The notes under the pieces were generated by a model. The model saw only the letters and a program-made list of their open reading frames with translations, had not been told where the DNA came from and did no database searches. The position numbers and the translations under genes were made by a program. Below, piece by piece: positions 42,125-52,378 of a stretch of DNA of 64,000 nt. Every line of letters starts with the position of its first letter. Position 1 is the first letter of the stretch. The stretch comes from Lacinutrix jangbogonensis. GTDB taxonomy: Bacteria; Bacteroidota; Bacteroidia; Flavobacteriales; Flavobacteriaceae. The DNA is taken from assembly GCF_000797445.1 (NCBI RefSeq), contig NZ_JSWF01000031.1:1-64000 (forward strand), written 5' to 3'.

Positions 42125-42781
42125 CTATGGTTTTTGAATACTAAAGATATAGTTTTTCTCCTTCAACACACTTTTTTCTAAAACAGACTCAAAGTTAAGT
42201 CCGTTTTTGGCAGCGAGTTGTTTTATGTGCTCTATTTCGCAATCTTCAGATAGAATCATCCATGTATTTGGCGCAATATGTTGCGAAAGTTGTGCGAACA
42301 ATTTTATGAAATACTCAAAATATTCTCCGCAAAACCAAGCGCGTTCTTTATCGTTTTGTGGCGCTTTAGGATAATATGGTGGATTTATAATAATGTAATC
42401 AAAAGATTGATCCGTTAAATTAGCAAACAAATCAGAATAGACAACATTCACGTCTATTTCATTCTTTACAGCAGCTATTTTTAAAGCGTCAATTGCAACT
42501 TGATTAATATCGGAAGCGGTCACGTTTGCACCTTTAGAAGCTGCAAATAAAGAAATAATTCCAGAGCCACAACCGAGTTCTAAAAATGTTTTATCTGTGA
42601 GATCAAGCGGTTGTATATAATCGAGAAGAATCTTAGTGCTTATTGTAAAATGTGGAGGAAAGACTTCTGTGCTTAATTTAACTTCAATACCTTCATAAGT
42701 ATACTTGCGTTGCTTCAAATGATAGGTGTCAAAGGCCAATTTCGCAATTGGAAATATAACTTTTTTAAGTCTCTTAATCAT
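42125..42781 (-). CDS. Class I methyltransferase (HemK/PrmC-like, N-P-P-Y type)
   Basis: This 218-residue protein has motif I FLELGCGSGIISLFAASKG near residues 64-82 and motif IV INPPYYP near 133. N-P-P-Y is typical of amino- or amide-methylating enzymes, including small-domain MTases that act on proteins or nucleobases, and less typical of sugar O-methylation. It sits 5 nt before the acyltransferase gene and 11 nt after the radical SAM gene, so it is part of the same operon. Confidence 0.7.
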   Translation of the reverse strand: MIKRLKKVIFPIAKLAFDTYHLKQRKYTYEGIEVKLSTEVFPPHFTISTKILLDYIQPLDLTDKTFLELGCGSGIISLFAASKGANVTASDINQVAIDALKIAAVKNEIDVNVVYSDLFANLTDQSFDYIIINPPYYPKAPQNDKERAWFCGEYFEYFIKLFAQLSQHIAPNTWMILSEDCEIEHIKQLAAKNGLNFESVLEKSVLKEKNYIFSIQKP

Positions 42782-42792
42782 ATTTCTGTAGG

Positions 42793-44313
42793 TTATTCTG
42801 AATAGAAGCCTTCAATTTCTGGTTGACGGTATTTCCAAATCTTATGTAATATTTTTATCTCGTATGGGAATTTATACCAACCATATTTAAAACGATATCC
42901 AGAAACTAATTTCAATATCCATTTTTTATAACCTTTAATTCTAAAATCGGAAGCTGTTGGGTAATAGCCATTTAATACGGTTTCAAAATTTTGAATGGTA
43001 TCAATCATATACGGTTTTAACCAAGGAGTTAATGGATTTCTTCGTAAATCAAATTTTTCCCAACTTGGTTCAATCCATTCCTCTAATTTCTCTGGAAATG
43101 AAAAACCTGCATCTACAATTTGTTGATATAACTCTGAACCTTCTGTAGGAACGGGACTGTATAAATAAATAATAATCTCAGAATCTGGATTGATGGCTTT
43201 GATTTCGCGAATAAAATTTATATCCCACAAAATCTGTTCGTATACCTTTTTTTCATTCGGTCCAGGTAAGCCAAGTACAAATGATAGTTCAGGAATAATA
43301 TCGACATCTTTCATGCGCCTCACAAAATCCTTGATCATTTGACCCGATTGCGTTCCACCTTTATTCATTTGCTTCAACACTTCGTCATTTCCAGTTTCTG
43401 CGCCCAAAAACATCATGCGACAACCTGCTTTTCGCATATAATGTAGCTCGTCGTCAGAGTATTTATTAATGGTGTCAATTCTGCCTTCTCCCCACCATTC
43501 AATATTATCATCTATCACGAGTTTGGAAAATTCCATGACACGTTTTTTGGACGTAAAGAAGTTGTTATCGTGAAACTCTACGGCATCAATATTATAGTTG
43601 CGTTTAAAATAGTCTAAATCCTTATAAACCGTTGGTGCAGCTTTTGCTTTCCACTTCGCATTATAAATAGGCACAACTGCGCAAAAAGAACAACTAAATG
43701 GGCAGCCCATACTTGAGTGATACGCAAACGTTCTGCGGCCCATAAAAGTTTTTGCTAAATAGTTTTCTAGCGGATAGAATGTGTTAAAATATTCGTATGG
43801 ATATGGTGGCAACGAATCTTGATTTAGTAAGGCCTCTTTTACCGTTTGGATAATTTTTCCTTCCTCATCTTTAAAAATCAAGTTGCGTACCAATATCAGT
43901 TTTTCATCACTTTTCCCTTCTAGTATATCTAATAATTGCGGGAATGTATTGTCTCCAGGACCATTGATTATGTAATCGACATAACCAGAATTCATACATG
44001 GTTTATACTGGTTTGAAGCAAAATAGCCACCCCAAATATTGATGGCATCAGGATACAATTCCTTAATCTTTCTTGCGTAAGGAATTGCTTGTTTTAATTG
44101 CGGTCCAGGCATTACTGTTAAACAGAAATACTTGTATTCGCCTGTAGCGAAATATCCTGAAATTTTTTCCCAAGGATCTGTTTCCATGTTTCCATCAACA
44201 AACACATAGTCATATTTTCCATGAATTGCAGCGCCAACCTGAATAATAGTGTTTGGCAAACGGTGTTTTGAATTTGCGCTTCTTGGATTAAATATGATGA
44301 TTTTATTTCCCAT
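42793..44313 (-). CDS. B12-binding radical SAM protein 1
   Basis: This 506-residue protein has an N-terminal B12-binding-like Rossmann region (residues 1-130), the radical SAM cluster motif CPFSCSFC (Cys204, 208, 211) and VEFHDNNFF after it. The later block MFLGAETGNDEVLKQMNKG is typical of this group. Such enzymes often methylate unactivated carbons or remodel lipids and sugars. The start codon overlaps the stop of the SGNH gene upstream. The substrate is unknown. Confidence 0.8.
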   Translation of the reverse strand: MGNKIIIFNPRSANSKHRLPNTIIQVGAAIHGKYDYVFVDGNMETDPWEKISGYFATGEYKYFCLTVMPGPQLKQAIPYARKIKELYPDAINIWGGYFASNQYKPCMNSGYVDYIINGPGDNTFPQLLDILEGKSDEKLILVRNLIFKDEEGKIIQTVKEALLNQDSLPPYPYEYFNTFYPLENYLAKTFMGRRTFAYHSSMGCPFSCSFCAVVPIYNAKWKAKAAPTVYKDLDYFKRNYNIDAVEFHDNNFFTSKKRVMEFSKLVIDDNIEWWGEGRIDTINKYSDDELHYMRKAGCRMMFLGAETGNDEVLKQMNKGGTQSGQMIKDFVRRMKDVDIIPELSFVLGLPGPNEKKVYEQILWDINFIREIKAINPDSEIIIYLYSPVPTEGSELYQQIVDAGFSFPEKLEEWIEPSWEKFDLRRNPLTPWLKPYMIDTIQNFETVLNGYYPTASDFRIKGYKKWILKLVSGYRFKYGWYKFPYEIKILHKIWKYRQPEIEGFYSE

Positions 44314-45284
44314 TAGTTGAATATCTCATTTCGATTAGCTAAAATAAAGTTTGAAAGCTTATTAGCAAAGATTTGATTCGCTTTTCCGTTAGGATGCGGG
44401 TCTAATTCGTTTAGAATGCACTGAAATAGGTTTTTATCCTGAAAAAACTCTGAAATGTCTAAAAAGAGTAAGTTGTTTTTCTCGGCTAATAATTTTATTT
44501 GTGCGACACGGATTGGATCATAGACCAAATCCATATAAAAGACGAGGCCTTTGCTGTTGTTTTTTGTAAAAACATCTTGAAATGTTTTAAACTGATTGTC
44601 AATATATCTTGTATGTTTATCATCATAGGAAACTGGTTTAGCTTCTTTTGAATTTAACTTGATTATTAAGAGTTTCTTTAAATATGAATCCCAAAAAACG
44701 TTTTTCTTCGGCTTGATTTTAAAATCGGCCATGGAAAAATCGTTACCAATTTGGTAATGATCATTGGAAGCACAAAACCCAATGACCACCAAATCTGGAT
44801 TATACTTTAATGCATTCTGTTCTAAAATCGTTTTATAATTCGTTAACGCGTAGCCAGAAACACCAAAGTTTAATGCTTCGTATTGGAATTCGGGATCTAA
44901 TTGATTTAATTTGTTTTCTATTTGCGGAACGTACATTTCTTCTTCATGCACTCCGGTGCCCATAGTAAACGAATCGCCCAAAACGGCTATTTTATGTGTA
45001 TTTGAACTTAAAGAATGATGATGGTCACGAAAGCCCTCAGTATTTGTGTGAAAGTCTACCAATTTATATTTTGTGTCTAAATTTGGAAGTAATTCGTACA
45101 CTAATTCTTCAGAATCTGAGTATTTTAATAATCCAGAATTGTCTAAATTACCAAAGGAATTCGTTCTTGAAAATGAAAAAGCAGCCTCGCCAAAAAAGTA
45201 GACTCTGGCAACAATTTCGCCCAGAAAAGCACTGAATAAAAGCCCAATGCTAATCGAAATAATTTTAAACTTTAAATTTTTCAT
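44313..45284 (-). CDS. Membrane-anchored SGNH-hydrolase-like protein 4
   Basis: This 323-residue protein has an N-terminal anchor (5-25), block I VLGDSFTMGTGV near 102 with the canonical Gly-Asp-Ser, an N-F-G-V-S-G-Y motif near 142, and DPHPNGKAN near residue 300 for the catalytic Asp/His. This is the most canonical SGNH esterase/acyltransferase-like copy in the locus. It is co-transcribed with the B12 radical SAM gene by a 1-nt overlap. Confidence 0.75.
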   Translation of the reverse strand: MKNLKFKIISISIGLLFSAFLGEIVARVYFFGEAAFSFSRTNSFGNLDNSGLLKYSDSEELVYELLPNLDTKYKLVDFHTNTEGFRDHHHSLSSNTHKIAVLGDSFTMGTGVHEEEMYVPQIENKLNQLDPEFQYEALNFGVSGYALTNYKTILEQNALKYNPDLVVIGFCASNDHYQIGNDFSMADFKIKPKKNVFWDSYLKKLLIIKLNSKEAKPVSYDDKHTRYIDNQFKTFQDVFTKNNSKGLVFYMDLVYDPIRVAQIKLLAEKNNLLFLDISEFFQDKNLFQCILNELDPHPNGKANQIFANKLSNFILANRNEIFN

Positions 45285-45351
45285 AATTAAAAAGCGCTAC
45301 AGCATCTGCTGCATGCAGGAAATAATTCGCCTGCACTATTTAAGTCTGTCC

Positions 45352-46371
45352 TTAATTTTTTAATATCTGTCCATTCCAAACCTGTTTTAGATTATCCTTA
45401 TAAAGACTCTCTAACTCTAAATTATAGCACCTTCCGTGAGCAGGAATAACACTTCCATCAGATTTAACCATAATACTTCTATGAACAGAATTACATTGTT
45501 TACCAATTATTTTTTCTGGCTCTTTATAATAAACATCTAATTCATTTATTGAACTAATATTTGTTGAGAAAAAGATGTTAAACGGATAATCTTTTTCTTT
45601 TGTAGAAGCTATTTCATTACAGAGCTTAGTCGTATCAATGTTTTCTAAATGGATTAAATCCATATTAGAATTTGAAGCAGCAGGATATGCAATTCCCCAT
45701 GGTGTTAGGTCATGTAGTTGAGTGCTTTTTGTGGTAATAAACTGTGTATGCATAAAGCCAACCTCTTTAATACTAACCTTTTTTAATGCGGTTAGAAGTT
45801 CTTGTAAATGCCCAATATTCCATTCAGTAATAGCAGTAATAATTGTTATTTTGATTTTAGGATTCTTTTCGTTGATTAATTGAATGCCTTCTATTGCTTT
45901 TTGAAATGACTTTTTGTGCCCTCTAATTTCGTTATGAATATCTTGTGGGCCATCTAAAGAAACATGTAAATCGTGAATGTTAAGAGCCGCCAAATCCGAT
46001 GATTTTTGTTTCAATGTAAGTGCATTTGTGGTAATAGCGACTTTTAGCTCTTTTTGTTTTGCATATTTTACAGATTCAATCAAGTATGGGTATACTAATG
46101 GTTCTGCAAAGGCGAAGCCTAATTTAGCTTTTGGGTAATATAAAGTTGTTTGATCTATAAATTTTTTTATCAATACTAAAGGCGTATTTATTGAGTGGGT
46201 GCCAACAAGGTTTTGAGCAAAATTACTGTCTAAATTTTTTGTAGCAACATCACACATTTTACAATACAAATTGCATATATTATTTACACCTAAAACAATC
46301 CATTCAGGAGTAAACATATAATTTTTTGGCAGCAGTTTTTTATTAATTTTCTTTAATGTTGGGACACTCAT
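45352..46371 (-). CDS. Radical SAM protein with SPASM-like C-terminus
   Basis: This 339-residue protein has the cluster motif CNLYCKMC (Cys33, 37, 40). The core continues with the LHVSLDGPQDIHNEIRG block near residue 135 and a C-terminal Cys-containing region (GKQCNSVHRSIM, then GRCYNLE) that may bind an auxiliary cluster. No B12 domain is present. Proteins like this occur in polysaccharide loci with unknown substrates. It starts a minus-strand block, with a divergent SGNH gene upstream. Confidence 0.8.
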   Translation of the reverse strand: MSVPTLKKINKKLLPKNYMFTPEWIVLGVNNICNLYCKMCDVATKNLDSNFAQNLVGTHSINTPLVLIKKFIDQTTLYYPKAKLGFAFAEPLVYPYLIESVKYAKQKELKVAITTNALTLKQKSSDLAALNIHDLHVSLDGPQDIHNEIRGHKKSFQKAIEGIQLINEKNPKIKITIITAITEWNIGHLQELLTALKKVSIKEVGFMHTQFITTKSTQLHDLTPWGIAYPAASNSNMDLIHLENIDTTKLCNEIASTKEKDYPFNIFFSTNISSINELDVYYKEPEKIIGKQCNSVHRSIMVKSDGSVIPAHGRCYNLELESLYKDNLKQVWNGQILKN

Positions 46372-46508
46372 ATTACTTTTTAAATTGTTTTATAACTGTA
46401 TAAAGTAAGAAATATATATATGTTATCTCTCAAATTTACATTTTTAAATTGAAAATATAGTAGTAAATTAATAATGTATATCCGGATGTTTTTTAATTTT
46501 AGTCTTTA

Positions 46509-47693
46509 ATGAAGAATGTTTATATAGACACTGTATATTTGTTTTCATCATATAAAATTTATAAAAGAATTATTTTGCTAAAAAAGCACGTTTTTAAACC
46601 ACTAAAAAACTTGATTATCATTTTCGGGATTTCGTTTGTATTACTCGAAATTGTAATGGCAATATACATTCGTGTGGCAGAAATTAGAATAGAACTGCCA
46701 ACGTACACGTTTCAAAATACGCAGAATTTTTGGTTTGATTTGGACGAAAATTTTGGAACACTTCATTTACCAAATGATGAGTATCGACAAAAAAAGTATT
46801 GTTTTGATGTTGTTTATAAAACAAACTCTAAAGGTTTACGCGATGCTGAACGAGAATTAAATACCGAAACTAAAAGGATTGTTGCTTTAGGAGATTCTTT
46901 CACAGAAGGCATTGGTGTAAATGTTGAAGATCGTTTAACCAATTTATTAGAAAAAGATAAAAATACTCCACATTTAAATTTTGGTTTGGCTGGGAATTTT
47001 GGCCCAACCCAATACTTGATGATGTACAAGACATTAGCCAAAACATATTCACATGAGGCTGTTTTGATTGGAATTTTACCATCAAATGATTTTATAGATG
47101 ATGATTATGAAACTGCATTAAAATTTGGTGGCGATCGTTATCAACCATTTTTAAAAGGTGCGTATCCAGATTATGACCTTGTGTATTATACAGATAGTAT
47201 TAGTAAATCTAAGGCCAGACCACGAAAACAAAATTGGAAGTCAAAAATATTAAAAAACTTCACCTATTCTTATAATATGTATCGCTATGTTCGTGCTGTA
47301 AGAAGAGTACAAGCAATCCCGAGCGAAAAATTGCTATCTGCCTCTAAAGTGCCAAGTTATTTTAATTATTCTGAAAAACAATTTAATCGCATGCGTTATG
47401 CTTTAGAACAAATTAAAAAACTAGCTGGAGATAGACCCGTTATGGTGTATAGTATTCCAATATTTAAAGAAATAAAGGCTTATCGCGAACATGGAAAAAA
47501 TACTTTAGGAAAAAGATTAAAAGAGGTTTGTGATCGTATTGATGTTGAGTATTTAGATTTATTACCACTAACAGAATCCTTAACACTAGAAGCTTGTGAA
47601 GCACAGTTTTTGCCTTGTGATGGACACTGGAGTGAAAAAGGAAATGTATTTGCAAAACAAGAAATTCAATCTTATTTTAGTTATTATAAATAA
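46509..47693 (+). CDS. Membrane-anchored SGNH-hydrolase-like protein 5
   Basis: This 394-residue protein has an internal anchor (about 33-52) after a short basic start, block I ALGDSFTEGIGV near 126, NFGLAGNFGPTQY near 157 and CDGHWSEKGN near residue 375 for the Asp/His pair. The GT-C gene follows after 2 nt. The start is uncertain within the first 25 codons, since other in-frame starts could open the anchor more directly. Confidence 0.7.
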   Translation: MKNVYIDTVYLFSSYKIYKRIILLKKHVFKPLKNLIIIFGISFVLLEIVMAIYIRVAEIRIELPTYTFQNTQNFWFDLDENFGTLHLPNDEYRQKKYCFDVVYKTNSKGLRDAERELNTETKRIVALGDSFTEGIGVNVEDRLTNLLEKDKNTPHLNFGLAGNFGPTQYLMMYKTLAKTYSHEAVLIGILPSNDFIDDDYETALKFGGDRYQPFLKGAYPDYDLVYYTDSISKSKARPRKQNWKSKILKNFTYSYNMYRYVRAVRRVQAIPSEKLLSASKVPSYFNYSEKQFNRMRYALEQIKKLAGDRPVMVYSIPIFKEIKAYREHGKNTLGKRLKEVCDRIDVEYLDLLPLTESLTLEACEAQFLPCDGHWSEKGNVFAKQEIQSYFSYYK

Positions 47694-47695
47694 AT

Positions 47696-49306
47696 ATGAA
47701 GGGATTTCTTAAAAAATATCAAGACCCATTTGCAGTAATACTTTTATGGCTATTAATTATTATTATAATTAACCCTATCGGTGATTTTCCGCTAAATGAT
47801 GATTGGTGTTATGGTAAAACTGTTAAAACTTTATATGAAGATGGTTATTTGAAATTGTACAATTGGGGAGAAATGACTTTAGTTGGGCACGTGTATTATG
47901 GTTATTTATTTACAAAAATTTTTGGCTTTTCTTTTACAGTTTTAAGATACTCTACATTGTTATTGGCTGTATTATCTTCAATAGGTTTACTTAAAATTTT
48001 CAGAGTAATAGAATTGCCAAAAACACTAGGTTTATTTGGTGTTCTACTTTGTGTTTTTAATCCTGTCTTTTTAGAATTATCTTTTACTTACATGACAGAT
48101 ATTCCGTTTTATACATTAAGTGTTTTTGTCTATTATTTTTTTATTAAGCACATAAAAACCAAAGTAAGCAAGTATTTGTTTTTTGCTTTTATGTTCTGCG
48201 TATTGGCATACACTATTCGTCAATTGGCTATTGTTTATCCGTTATCATTCATGCTATACTCTATAGCAGTTGGTCCTTTTAAATTGAGACCTATATTAAA
48301 GTCAATACTACCATTTCTTTTGTTTTTTATATTTGCTTTACTCTTCGATTTTACATTGAGTTATTTTGAAATTTCCCAAGAACGCTATAATTCTAAATTT
48401 TATTTGCTTCTAAACAAATTATTTCATTTTAATAAATCTCAACTTATATACTCAACTTGCTTGACTTTAACAAGTTTAGCCTATTTAGGATTTTTTTTAA
48501 GCCCAGTTTTATTTTTTAGATTAAAAACATTACCTAAAAATTACATTAGAATTTTTGTACCCATCTATACTATAACTTCATTCTATATTCTCTACAGTTA
48601 TAATTATATTTTACCAAGTCTAGATAATATATGGATTGATTTTGGAGTAGGTCCTTTTACTTTGTATTATGAAGACGCTCATTTTACACAAACACCAAAA
48701 CCTTTAGTTTCTGCATACCTATATTACATATTAACTCTTGTTGGTGTCATAGCAAGTAGTGTAATACTTCACGATATTTATAAAACTATACGTAATTTAA
48801 AACAAAAAGTAGAATCAAATAGTATTCAAACATTTACACTTGTATTTGCAATAGTTTACGTGTTCCCATTTTTATTAGTTGGTGTTTATGATAGGTATTT
48901 ATTGATACTCTACCCATTAACTATAGTATTTGTGCTAAATAATTTTAAGCAGAACATAAATACTAAGAATAAAATTTACGCAGTTCCTTTTTTAGGATTA
49001 TTAATGTGGTTTTCAGTTTCTGCAACACACGATTATTTATCATGGAATAGAGCGCGATGGGAAGTTTTAAATACGTTGATAGACAAAGGTGTGCCAACTC
49101 ATAAAATCTATGGAGGTGTAGAATTTATTACTTGGTATCATTACTCCGATGAAAACAAAAGATTTTGGGAAGAGGTAAAGCCAGTTTATGCTTTGGTTGC
49201 CAACAAAACAATAAACTACAATATTGTACAAACAATAAAATATAGTAGATGGTTGCCAGGAAAAGGTGAATTATATCTTATTTACAACAAACATTTAGAC
49301 CATTAG
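47696..49306 (+). CDS. GT-C (family 39/83-like) membrane glycosyltransferase
   Basis: This 536-residue protein has roughly 11 membrane helices. The first extracytoplasmic loop contains FPLNDDWCYGKTVKTLYEDG (residues 29-48), with the Asp pair characteristic of GT-C enzymes that use lipid-linked sugars. The C-terminal soluble part is short. It probably adds a sugar from a polyprenyl-phosphate donor to a glycan or lipid in the periplasm. It converges with the SGNH gene at 49303 (4-nt overlap). Confidence 0.7.
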   Translation: MKGFLKKYQDPFAVILLWLLIIIIINPIGDFPLNDDWCYGKTVKTLYEDGYLKLYNWGEMTLVGHVYYGYLFTKIFGFSFTVLRYSTLLLAVLSSIGLLKIFRVIELPKTLGLFGVLLCVFNPVFLELSFTYMTDIPFYTLSVFVYYFFIKHIKTKVSKYLFFAFMFCVLAYTIRQLAIVYPLSFMLYSIAVGPFKLRPILKSILPFLLFFIFALLFDFTLSYFEISQERYNSKFYLLLNKLFHFNKSQLIYSTCLTLTSLAYLGFFLSPVLFFRLKTLPKNYIRIFVPIYTITSFYILYSYNYILPSLDNIWIDFGVGPFTLYYEDAHFTQTPKPLVSAYLYYILTLVGVIASSVILHDIYKTIRNLKQKVESNSIQTFTLVFAIVYVFPFLLVGVYDRYLLILYPLTIVFVLNNFKQNINTKNKIYAVPFLGLLMWFSVSATHDYLSWNRARWEVLNTLIDKGVPTHKIYGGVEFITWYHYSDENKRFWEEVKPVYALVANKTINYNIVQTIKYSRWLPGKGELYLIYNKHLDH

Positions 49307-50358
49307 TTAAAGTCTAAATTACTATATAAATAACGCCCAATTATTTCGTGAGCATGAGTATTTATATGATGATCATGATCCCAAAATACTTTTTTGTTAG
49401 ATTGCTTTAGTGGCTCCAATAAATCCAAATAAAATATATTTTCCTCGATAAGCCATTTTTTTAAATTTGTAGTTAATTCACTATTCGTATTTATTTCATT
49501 TTCAGAAAGTTTAAAGGCAGATTTTAAACTGTTTTTGTAATCTGTTCTAACTTCCATTTTAGAGGGCAATAAGGTGATTATTAATTTAATATCGTTGGCT
49601 TTGCAAATACTTTTAATAGCTTTAAGATACTTTTTACTTAATAACAATGAAGTGTTTTTATCAGTGTTAAAATAGCTGTAATACAGTGTTTGTTCTGTGC
49701 CTTGATTGTTAATTAAGTCCTTTTGTTTCTTATTGTAAAACTTACGTCTTGTTTTATTATAACTATATTTATAGACATTATTTAAGCTAGTTCTATCATC
49801 TTCAAATAAAATAGTTTCTCTAAAATCATTTCCAGTAAAAACATTAATTATGTATACATCTGGTTTTAGATATAAATATTTTTTTAAAAAACCATAATAA
49901 TTTCTAAAGGTATAATATGCTGTGCCACCATTAATACAATTATAATATAAACTAGTATTCTTAGCATTTAGATTGTATTCTAACACATTAACAAACGTAC
50001 TGTCATTGTCTTTAACAGAACCATCTGTGTGAGAGTCTCCAGTTACTAATATTCTATATTCGTTTTCTATTTTGGTGGTAATATCTTTATCCTCTCTAAA
50101 TCCTAAATTATTAGTACGGCGCTTTTTGGTTAGTTTTTGGTTTTTTGTGCCCCAATTTTCATAAATTTTAATATTGGGTAAATGCACAAACATTGCAACA
50201 GAATCTTTTTTAATATATACTTGATGATTTGGGTTTTTAATTTCAAAAAAACTATTAATTTGGTGTTTTGAATAGAAAAAAAACAAAATCATGGATAAGC
50301 TTAATAGGAGTATTAAAACAAATACGTTTATAGCAATTAATCTTACTTTTTTTTTCAT
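49303..50358 (-). CDS. Membrane-anchored SGNH-hydrolase-like protein 6
   Basis: This 351-residue protein has an anchor at 7-28, block I VTGDSHTDGSV near 104, NCINGGTAYYTF near 139 (the block II-like Gly) and HDHHINTHAH near residue 335. The Ser of Gly-Asp-Ser and the terminal Asp-His-His are retained. It is divergent from the 2OG-Fe(II) oxygenase gene, with only 32 nt between the start codons. Confidence 0.7.
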   Translation of the reverse strand: MKKKVRLIAINVFVLILLLSLSMILFFFYSKHQINSFFEIKNPNHQVYIKKDSVAMFVHLPNIKIYENWGTKNQKLTKKRRTNNLGFREDKDITTKIENEYRILVTGDSHTDGSVKDNDSTFVNVLEYNLNAKNTSLYYNCINGGTAYYTFRNYYGFLKKYLYLKPDVYIINVFTGNDFRETILFEDDRTSLNNVYKYSYNKTRRKFYNKKQKDLINNQGTEQTLYYSYFNTDKNTSLLLSKKYLKAIKSICKANDIKLIITLLPSKMEVRTDYKNSLKSAFKLSENEINTNSELTTNLKKWLIEENIFYLDLLEPLKQSNKKVFWDHDHHINTHAHEIIGRYLYSNLDFN

Positions 50359-50390
50359 TTATTAAGAATTAGACGTAATATAGGTATTGG

Positions 50391-51224
50391 ATGATTATAA
50401 ATTTTAACAAATTTAATAATAAGGTTGATTCTTTTAAAGAAAGGTATAAAAATGCAGAACCTTTTCCGCATATAATTTTTGATGATTTTCTCGAACTAGA
50501 TGCAGCTGAACAAGCATTAAAGGTTTTTCCTAAAATTAAGAATAAAGGATGGATTCATTATGTACATGTAAACGAGAAAAAACACGGCTTAAATAAGCTA
50601 GAGTTAATACCCGAATTTATTCGGGAGCATGTTATTAAGGAATTAAATTCTCTTGCTTTTATTAACTCTTTAGAGCATTTAACTGGGATTCAAAATTTAC
50701 TACCAGATACTACTATTGAAGGTGGTGGAATCCACCAGAGCGAAAATGGTGGCTATTTAAATATTCATGCAGATTTTACTACACATCCTCATAAAAAAAC
50801 GTGGAGACGTCGCGTTAATGTTTTAGTTTATTTAAATAAAAACTGGGAAGCATCTTATGGAGGCGATTTGGAGCTTTGGAAAAAAGACATGTCTAAATGC
50901 GAAGTAAAAATTTCACCTCTTTTTAATAGAATAGTAGTTTTTAATACAGATGAAGATTCTTATCATGGTTTCCCAGATCCTATACAATGCCCAGAAGATG
51001 TCACTAGAAAATCTATAGCGTTATATTATTTTACAGAAGAAAAAGTGGGCTCTTTTAAACGTAGAGCCACAAATTATCGTGCAAGACCAAATGATGGTTT
51101 CAAGTCTGTTCTTATTTGGATAGATAAAAAGATGATTGCTGTTTACACCAGGTTAAAAGGTGTTTTAGGGATTAATGACGATTTTATTAGTGGTGTTTTA
51201 AATAGTTTTAGACGCAAGAAATAA
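50391..51224 (+). CDS. 2OG-Fe(II) oxygenase (prolyl-4-hydroxylase-like)
   Basis: This 277-residue protein has the His-x-Asp of the iron site at NIHADFTTHP near residue 125. RVNVLVYLNKNWEASYGGDLELW is the double-stranded-helix core, the distal His is in DSYHGFPDP near 198, and the 2OG-binding Arg lies in TRKSIALYYFTE. Family members hydroxylate amino acids, sugars or lipids using 2-oxoglutarate. In this locus a sugar or lipid-linked substrate is plausible. Confidence 0.85.
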   Translation: MIINFNKFNNKVDSFKERYKNAEPFPHIIFDDFLELDAAEQALKVFPKIKNKGWIHYVHVNEKKHGLNKLELIPEFIREHVIKELNSLAFINSLEHLTGIQNLLPDTTIEGGGIHQSENGGYLNIHADFTTHPHKKTWRRRVNVLVYLNKNWEASYGGDLELWKKDMSKCEVKISPLFNRIVVFNTDEDSYHGFPDPIQCPEDVTRKSIALYYFTEEKVGSFKRRATNYRARPNDGFKSVLIWIDKKMIAVYTRLKGVLGINDDFISGVLNSFRRKK

Positions 51225-51239
51225 ACAGTATTATTATTA

Positions 51240-52378
51240 TTAAGAAAACTTAGAATAACATTTAAAACAAATTAGTACAATCCATTGGGTAATACAAACA
51301 CTTAGTAAAACGCCTAAAACTTGGTAAGGTTGAATTAAAAAGAGAATTAGAATTACATTTATAAAAAAACCAAAAAAACTAATAGAAATAACAATTCGTT
51401 CTTTATGGTTTTTTATAAGTTCCATAACATTTATGGTATAGAAATAACATGGTAAAGCTATAAATCCTCCAAGTATATAGTAGTTATAGCTAAATCCAAG
51501 TGCTACAAAATATTCCATAATAAACCATATAGCAAGAACACCTATACTTGTTAAAGGTACTGCAACTGTGTATAATTTATATTTCATTTTTTGCACTACC
51601 TGTTTTGGCAAACGATAGACATGCTTTGTGAAAGGAATAATAATATACGCCGCTAATACCTGAAGCATTAAAAAAGAAGTAATTAATAATTGGTATTCTG
51701 CTAATTGCGATTTTTCTAAATAGAAATCTACCATATAAATGTCAATCTTAGAAACCAACCAACCGCTTAATCCTAGAATAAAAAAAGGAAAACCAGCTTT
51801 AAATTCCTGAATCGAAACCTTTGATTTAAACTCCTTTTTCCAGAGTTGTAGACTCCAACTTAAATAAATTAATTTAATTGCAATCGCAAAGGAGTATATT
51901 TTTATAAAAAGGACTAAATCAAATGTTTTATAGTAAAAGATACTTCCAAATATAATTAGGAAAGCTAATGTTTCGGCTATTAATTGTGCTCCAAATTTTT
52001 GGTCATAAACAACTAGTGTATTTAGAGATGAATAGCAGAAAATAAGTACAGTTAATACTATTGACCATGCAGCTATTGTAAATGGAAAAAAGAAAATAGA
52101 ACCAATGAAAGCGGTAACAATAGACTTCTGGAAAAAAAATTACTAAAAAATGAATGATAAATATCTGCTGGTTTTTCGCTGTATTTTCTCAATAGGTAAT
52201 CATAGTTCCCTACGCTAAAAATAAATGTTACGAAAAATACCCATAACATAATATCTATTAAATTAGCCCATTCCGTTTTGCCAAAGGTTTTTACTCCAAA
52301 AACAACAATTAAAAAGTTAAATGCAGGGCCCGCAAAGCCGCGTAAAGTGTTTTTTACTATAATTATTAATCTATTCAT
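51240..52378 (-). pseudogene. Polysaccharide flippase (Wzx-like), broken by one frameshift
   Basis: Two open parts in different phases together encode a multi-pass protein. The 5' part (52378-52073, 101 codons) starts KNTLRGFAGPAFNFLIVVFG; the rest runs open from near 52090 to 51240, with helices such as LAFLIIFGSIFYYKTFDLVL and AGFPFFILGLSGWLVSKIDI, the latter typical of MATE/Wzx flippases. The phase changes at a T4-C-T6 run around 52090 (minus strand), where losing or gaining one T would join them into about 379 residues. It could be decay, phase variation or a sequencing error. The start overlaps the preceding glycosyltransferase stop by 8 nt. Confidence 0.7.
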
